Notes under the pieces: model-generated
What the model saw: the letters and a program-made list of their open reading frames with translations, nothing else
Database searches by the model: none
What the model was told of the DNA's origin: nothing
Shown: piece after piece, positions 23,510 to 27,910 of the stretch
Layout: every line of letters begins with the position of its first letter
Numbering within the stretch: position 1 is the stretch's first letter
NCBI GenBank assembly: GCA_018265615.1
Contig: JABLYX010000065.1
Span: 1 to 27,910, forward strand
Source of the DNA: Lentisphaeria bacterium
GTDB taxonomy: Bacteria > Verrucomicrobiota > Lentisphaeria > Victivallales > Victivallaceae
Direction: 5' to 3'
DNA length: 27,910 nucleotides
Translations under genes and position numbers: made by a program

Positions 23510-24522
23510 TCCGCCTGAAACTCCTCCCGGCGCAGGCCGCGTTCGCTGCCGGCGCGGTTCCAGCTGCTTTCGGCGTGCGCCGCCGGAACCGCGGCGAGAA
23601 ACGCGTCGAATTCCGCTTTCGTGCAGAGGAACGAGATGCGGGCGCGGATCTCGCTGTGGAAGCCGCGCCCCCGGAAGTAGTCGTGCAGGATCTTGCGCGC
23701 GATCCGCATCGCGGCCTCCTCGCCGTACAGGCCGATCATCTCATGGATATGCCTGCGCATCAGCTCCCGCCACTCCGCCAGCGTCGGCGGGCAGTACGCA
23801 TCGCCCTCCGAAAGCTCGCGGAAGAGCCACGGGTTGCCCATCGCCCCGCGCGCAAGCATGACGGCGCCGCAACCGGTTTCGCGCCGGATCTCGTCGTACT
23901 TCTCCCGCCCGGTCACGCCGCCGTTCGCGATGACCTGCACCTCCGGCAGCGCCTCGCGGACCCGGCGGATCAGCTCGAATGCGACGGGGCCGGAGTAGAA
24001 CGCCTCCTTGATCCGGCCGTGAACCGTGATCGCCTCCGCTCCAAGCTCAGCGAGCCCCCTCGCCAACGCCAGCGTCGGTGCGGGGTCCTCCGCGTCGACG
24101 ATCCGGATTTTCGCGGAAAGCCGGTGCTTCGAGCGCTCCCGGAACAGGGAAAAGCATTCGAGCGCGCGGTCGACATGGCGGCCGAGTTCGGCCCCCGCAC
24201 CCTTCTTCGCAACCTTCGGAACCGGGCAGCCGAGATTGAAATCGAGAATGTCGAACTCATACTCGTTCAGCACATCGAGCGCGGCCTTCAGATGCTCCTC
24301 GTTCGCGCCGACCAGCTGGACGCCGAGGAACGGCTCGTCTTCACCGCGCAGCAGCATCGACTCCGAACGTTTGCGGGCATACGCGAGCGAGGCCGCATCG
24401 ACCATCTCGGTGAACGCGTAACGGCAGCCGCAGCGGCGCGCGGCACGGCGGTAAGGCAAATCGGTATAACCCGAAAGCGGCGCCAGTAAAAGCGCGCCTT
24501 CCGGATAGGGAAAGGATTTCAT
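23506..24522 (-). CDS. tRNA-dihydrouridine synthase
   Basis: The protein has 338 residues and a flavin-binding TIM barrel: LLAPLSGYTDLPYR at the N-terminus, FLGVQLVGANEE, DFNLGCPVPKVAKKGAGAEL with catalytic C99, then ITVHGR, VIANGGV and AVMLARGAMGNPWLF near the C-terminal end of the barrel. These are Dus-family motifs; the enzyme reduces uridine in the tRNA D-loop using FMN and NADPH. It most resembles DusB-type sequences, but the subfamily cannot be fixed by eye. The ATG lies 4 bp after the sigma-factor stop, and the transporter remnant overlaps its own end, so all belong to one transcript. Confidence 0.94.
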   Translation of the reverse strand: MKSFPYPEGALLLAPLSGYTDLPYRRAARRCGCRYAFTEMVDAASLAYARKRSESMLLRGEDEPFLGVQLVGANEEHLKAALDVLNEYEFDILDFNLGCPVPKVAKKGAGAELGRHVDRALECFSLFRERSKHRLSAKIRIVDAEDPAPTLALARGLAELGAEAITVHGRIKEAFYSGPVAFELIRRVREALPEVQVIANGGVTGREKYDEIRRETGCGAVMLARGAMGNPWLFRELSEGDAYCPPTLAEWRELMRRHIHEMIGLYGEEAAMRIARKILHDYFRGRGFHSEIRARISFLCTKAEFDAFLAAVPAAHAESSWNRAGSERGLRREEFQAE

Positions 24523-24526
24523 TCTG

Positions 24527-25279
24527 TCACTTCATCTTGATGATCTGCTGCTGGAGCTTGTGCAGCGCCTGGTTCTGGATCTGGCGGACGCGCTCGTTCG
24601 TGCAGCCGATGATCGCGCCGACCTCCTCAAGCGTGCGCACCGCCTCCCCGTCGAGCCCGAACCGCAGCCGCAAAACCTGCCGCTCCCGCTCCGGAAGCGT
24701 CTCAAGCAACGCGAGAAGCTGTTCGATGTCCTCCAGGTTGATCAGCTCCTGGTCGGGGCCGGGGGCGGACTCGTCATAGATGAATTCCATGAATTCGCCG
24801 CCTTCGGACTCCTCCCCGGAAACCGGGGCGTTCAGCGAGTGCACCTCCACCTGATTCGTGCTGCGCAGCCGCTGAATGGTGGCGACGGGGAGTTTCGCCT
24901 CCTCGGCCACCTCCTCGTCGGTCGGCTCCCGCTTGAGCTTCTCCGCAAGCTCCTTTGCGACCTTCCGGATCCGCCGCCAGTTGATCTGGGTCCCGATCGG
25001 GACCCGCACCGTGCGGGACTGCTCGGCGATCGCCTGGCGGATCGCCTGCTTGATCCACCAGGCACTGTAGGTGCTGAACCTGGCTCCGCGCGAGGGGTCG
25101 AACTTCCGGGCAGCGGTGATGAGCCCGCGGTTCCCTTCCGAGACAAGATCGTCCCACGAAAGGCCGCGGCCCAGAAAATCATTCGCGATTTTCTGCACCA
25201 GCCGCAGATTCTGCTCGATCAACGCATTGACGCGTTCATCCTCAGTCTGCTGAGTCGCACCGGTCTTCTCCTCCTCCAC
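24527..25279 (-). CDS. Alternative sigma-70-family RNA polymerase sigma factor
   Basis: The protein has 250 residues from GTG at 25279, preferred because GAGG lies about 8 bp upstream and the start falls 28 bp after the purL stop. An ATG at 25351 would lie inside purL without a ribosome site. Region 2 is clear (NLRLVQKIANDFLGRGLSWDDLVSEG to FSTYSAWWIKQAIRQAI), region 3 includes PTDEEVAEEAKLP, and region 4.2 is TLEEVGAIIGCTNERVRQIQNQAL. There is no region 1.1, so it is a group 2/3 factor rather than the housekeeping one. Regions 2.4 and 4.2 are close to primary sigma, so its promoters may resemble the TTGACA/TATAAT type seen here. Regulon unknown. Confidence 0.9.
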   Translation of the reverse strand: MEEEKTGATQQTEDERVNALIEQNLRLVQKIANDFLGRGLSWDDLVSEGNRGLITAARKFDPSRGARFSTYSAWWIKQAIRQAIAEQSRTVRVPIGTQINWRRIRKVAKELAEKLKREPTDEEVAEEAKLPVATIQRLRSTNQVEVHSLNAPVSGEESEGGEFMEFIYDESAPGPDQELINLEDIEQLLALLETLPERERQVLRLRFGLDGEAVRTLEEVGAIIGCTNERVRQIQNQALHKLQQQIIKMK

Positions 25280-25307
25280 TTCCGACCTCGCTTGGTTAGG
25301 TTTTCTA

Positions 25308-27910
25308 TCAGATCTGGTCGAGCGTGCCCTTGTAAGCTTTGAGCAGCGCATCGAGCGCGATTTTCTTCTCTCCGTTCCGCGAACGGAAAATCAGTTCGGG
25401 ACGCACCGCGACCGTTCCCACGAGCGCGAACGTCACTCCCTTGAGCATCTCTTCGAACGCCGCGCGGTTCGCCGGGTGGACCGTCGCCACAAAACGGCTG
25501 TTCGATTCCGAAAAAAGCTTTTCGATCTCATTGCAGTTTTCCGCCGGAATCGAATCGAGGTTGATGTCCAGCCCGAGCCGCCCCGCCATCGCGGTCCGCG
25601 CAAACGCCGCGCCGAGGCCGCCGAGCGCCGGGGTCGTCAGCGAATGGATCAGCTCCGCATCCGTCGCGGCCGAGACCGCCTTGTAAATCGCTTTCGCCTT
25701 TTCCGCATCGACCTTCGGAACGTTGTTGCCCAACGCGTCGAGCATCGCGAAATATTCGCTGCCGCCGAGCTCCGGGCGCGTCATGCCGATCACGTAGACG
25801 AGATCGCCCGGCTGTTTCGCATCGGGCGTAACCGACTTCGTGACGTCGTCCATCTTCGAAATCATGCTGAACAGCAGCGACGGCGGAATCGAAATCTTGC
25901 GGCCGCCGCGCGTGCTGTCGTTCTTCATCGAATCCTTGCCGGAGATGCACGGCACGAGGAACGCCTTCGTGTAATCCGCCAGCGCCTGGTTCGCGCGGAC
26001 CAGCTGCGCGAGCTTGTATTCGCCGTCCGGCGTCTTCTCGCTCCGGACCGGGTCCGGCCAGCAGAAGTTGTCGAGGCAGGCGATCTTGTCGAGCTTGCCG
26101 CCGACCGCGATCACGCGGCGGATGCCGAGGTCGATCTCCGACGCCGCCATATGGTAGGTATCGATATCGCTGTAGCGCGGCAGCAGGGCCGAAGAGAGGA
26201 TCACCCCCTCGGTCGAAAGCGGCTCGATCATCGTGACCGTCGCATCCCCCTGCACGTCGCGGCATTTGCCGACGAACGGCTTGACCACGCTGAGCCCCTT
26301 GACTTCGTGGTCGTACTGGCGCGCCTTGTATTCATCGGAGCACATGTTCAGCCGCCCCATCATCGCAACGAGGTCCTCAGCGTAATCGCGGGTCGAAATC
26401 GACGGCTCCTCAAAATGCGGCGCCTTCCAGACCGCCTTCAAATGCATCTGCGGCAGCCCGTCGTGCATGAATTCCAGGTCGAGCAGGCAGACGGTCCTGC
26501 CGTCGTACTGCATGTGGAACTTGCCGTCGTCGGTGAATTCACCGAGCACGGAGACCTCGACGTCGCGTTCGGCCGCGAGCGCCCTGAACTCCCCGATCTT
26601 CTCCGGCGGAACCGCGAAGCTCATGCGCTCCTGCGCCTCGGAGACCAGGATCTCCCACGGCTGGAGCCCCGCGTATTTGACCGGCGCCTTCGCGAGATCC
26701 ATGCGGCACCCGTTGCAGTGCTCCGCCATCTCGCCGATGCTCGACGAGAGCCCGCCCGCGCCGTTGTCGGTGATGAAGCGGTAGAGCCCGCGGTCGCGCG
26801 CCTCGCGGATGAAGTCGCCGAGCTTCTTCTGCGTGATCGGGTCGCCGATCTGCACGGCCTGCACGGGACTGTCCTTGTGCAGCTCTTCGCTCGAAAAGGT
26901 CGCGCCGTGGATGCCGTCCTTGCCGATGCGGCCGCCGCCCATGACGATGAGGTCGCCCGGCTCGATCTTCTTGGTCCAGCCGGGAGTGCCGTTCACGGTT
27001 TTCGGCAGCGTGCCGACCGTGCCGCAGTAGACGAGCGGCTTGCCGATGTAGCGCGCGTCGAAATATTCGAAGCCGTTGCCGTACGGGATGCCCGACTGGT
27101 TGCCGCCGTCGATCACACCCTTGTGAACGCCGTCGCGCAGCCGCCGCGGGTGCAGCAGCCCCTCCGGCACATCCCTGTCTTCTGTGAACGGCGAACCGAG
27201 ACAGTAACCCCAGACGTTGATCAGCAGATCCGCCCCCTGCCCGGTGCCGAGCGGGTCGCGGTTCACGCCGACGATGCCGGTCATCGCGCCGCCGTACGGA
27301 TCGAGCGCCGACGGACTGTTGTGGGTCTCGACCTTGTAAACGAGGTCGACCTTGTCGTTGAAGGTGATGACGCCCGCGTTATCCTTAAAGACGGAGACGA
27401 GGTAATCGACCTTCTCGCCGATCTCCTTCGTGCTTTTCTGGATGAAGGTCTTGTAGCAGGAGGTGATCTCCTGCTTCCCGCCGGTTTCGGCGTCGGTGTA
27501 GTCGATCTTCGCGGCGAAAATTTTATGCTTGCAGTGCTCGCTCCAGGTCTGCGCGAGGACCTCGAGCTCGACGTCGGTCGGATTCCTGCCGAGGCCGTAC
27601 GCCCCGCGGTTCTCCGCCCTGCGGAAATACGCCTGGATCGCCTTCATCTCATCGAGCGACAGCGCGAGGATCCCCCTGCGGCTGATCTCCATAAGCTTTT
27701 CGTCGGGAACCTCGAGGTCGTATTCGCGGACCTTCACGTCATCGACGGCGGTCACGAAAGGCAGGTTCATCGGGATGCCGTCGGCGACCTCCTCGCCGGA
27801 GAGCACGCAGACGGTCTGGATCAGCTCGTTCGCGAGCAGTTTCGAGGCGATCGCCTGCGCCTGTTCCCGGGTCAGGTCGCGCCCGTAGAAAAGGTATTCG
27901 GTCGAGCTGA
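25308..27910 (-). CDS. purL: Phosphoribosylformylglycinamidine synthase (PurL), 5' end beyond window
   Basis: The reading frame is open to the right edge (about 867 residues visible); internal GTG or ATG codons near 27806 are not the true start because STEYLFYGRDLT and ASKLLANELIQTV continue upstream. Those upstream residues look like the end of a PurS-type domain, so this may be a PurS-PurL fusion. PurL motifs follow: WSEHCKHKIF with the catalytic His, ETHNSPSALDPYGGAMTGIV, VMGGGRIGKDGIHGATFSS, DNGAGGLSSSIGEMA and ISGKDSMKNDS. It converts FGAR, ATP and glutamine-derived ammonia to FGAM in purine synthesis. No glutaminase (PurQ) domain is present before the stop, so a separate PurQ is needed. 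Confidence 0.96.
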   Translation of the reverse strand, partial: SSTEYLFYGRDLTREQAQAIASKLLANELIQTVCVLSGEEVADGIPMNLPFVTAVDDVKVREYDLEVPDEKLMEISRRGILALSLDEMKAIQAYFRRAENRGAYGLGRNPTDVELEVLAQTWSEHCKHKIFAAKIDYTDAETGGKQEITSCYKTFIQKSTKEIGEKVDYLVSVFKDNAGVITFNDKVDLVYKVETHNSPSALDPYGGAMTGIVGVNRDPLGTGQGADLLINVWGYCLGSPFTEDRDVPEGLLHPRRLRDGVHKGVIDGGNQSGIPYGNGFEYFDARYIGKPLVYCGTVGTLPKTVNGTPGWTKKIEPGDLIVMGGGRIGKDGIHGATFSSEELHKDSPVQAVQIGDPITQKKLGDFIREARDRGLYRFITDNGAGGLSSSIGEMAEHCNGCRMDLAKAPVKYAGLQPWEILVSEAQERMSFAVPPEKIGEFRALAAERDVEVSVLGEFTDDGKFHMQYDGRTVCLLDLEFMHDGLPQMHLKAVWKAPHFEEPSISTRDYAEDLVAMMGRLNMCSDEYKARQYDHEVKGLSVVKPFVGKCRDVQGDATVTMIEPLSTEGVILSSALLPRYSDIDTYHMAASEIDLGIRRVIAVGGKLDKIACLDNFCWPDPVRSEKTPDGEYKLAQLVRANQALADYTKAFLVPCISGKDSMKNDSTRGGRKISIPPSLLFSMISKMDDVTKSVTPDAKQPGDLVYVIGMTRPELGGSEYFAMLDALGNNVPKVDAEKAKAIYKAVSAATDAELIHSLTTPALGGLGAAFARTAMAGRLGLDINLDSIPAENCNEIEKLFSESNSRFVATVHPANRAAFEEMLKGVTFALVGTVAVRPELIFRSRNGEKKIALDALLKAYKGTLDQI

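Noticed and set aside
1..27910. CRISPR array, insertion sequences, defence system
   Set aside because: No regularly spaced repeats, transposase or known defence motif was found on either strand.

Overview
The window looks like chromosomal DNA from a GC-rich, Gram-negative member of the PVC group, most likely Lentisphaerota (Victivallis-like). This is inferred from a prepilin-type pseudopilin with the helix typical of that phylum placed directly beside a LacI regulator and a very large secreted GH2-type hydrolase, from a second pseudopilin-derived secreted protein, and from the abundant carbohydrate-linked regulators (LacI, AraC) and Gfo/Idh/MocA genes. No phage, transposase, CRISPR array or rRNA was seen. 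Promoters are unusually easy to read: several have -35 and -10 boxes with exactly 17 bp between them.

Layout, left to right. (1) 1-3202, minus: a probable truncated gene at the edge and a 999-residue protein that joins a degenerate PHP-like segment to a polytopic membrane region. (2) 3292-5109, plus: a promoter, a secreted protein that resembles the body of a pseudopilin but carries an ordinary signal peptide, and a DUF362 protein with two 4Fe-4S motifs. (3) 5163-11729, plus: a consensus promoter and a 14-bp palindromic operator, then a TTG-started LacI regulator, a pseudopilin and a 1592-residue GH2-like enzyme whose start overlaps the pseudopilin stop. This looks like one self-regulated sugar-utilisation operon. 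(4) 11767-15119, plus: iron uptake. A DtxR-family regulator, FeoA and FeoB overlap or nearly touch. The control region has two copies of the inverted repeat ATTAG-N6-CTAAT, one touching the -35 box and one just before the ribosome site, with an intrinsic terminator between promoter and first gene. (5) 15174-15352, minus: tRNA-Leu(UAA) with its own promoter and terminator. (6) 15442-17245, plus: a von Willebrand A lipoprotein.

(7) 17251-19787, minus: a CadC/SmtB-type ArsR repressor overlapping a P1B-type ATPase for Zn/Cd/Pb efflux, with an AT-rich operator. (8) 19766-22892: an AraC regulator divergent from a DMT-type permease and a Gfo/Idh/MocA oxidoreductase, a probable small catabolic cassette. 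(9) 22903-27910, minus: purL (5' end beyond the window), an alternative sigma-70-family factor, a tRNA-dihydrouridine synthase and a frameshifted, internally deleted DMT-transporter remnant, packed with gaps under 30 bp or overlaps.

The most promising items for follow-up are the iron-operon leader (attenuator or short iron-regulated RNA), the LacI-pseudopilin-GH2 operon, the pseudopilin body with a swapped export signal, and the PHP-like membrane protein. All functional statements rest on reading motifs by eye; no database search was run.
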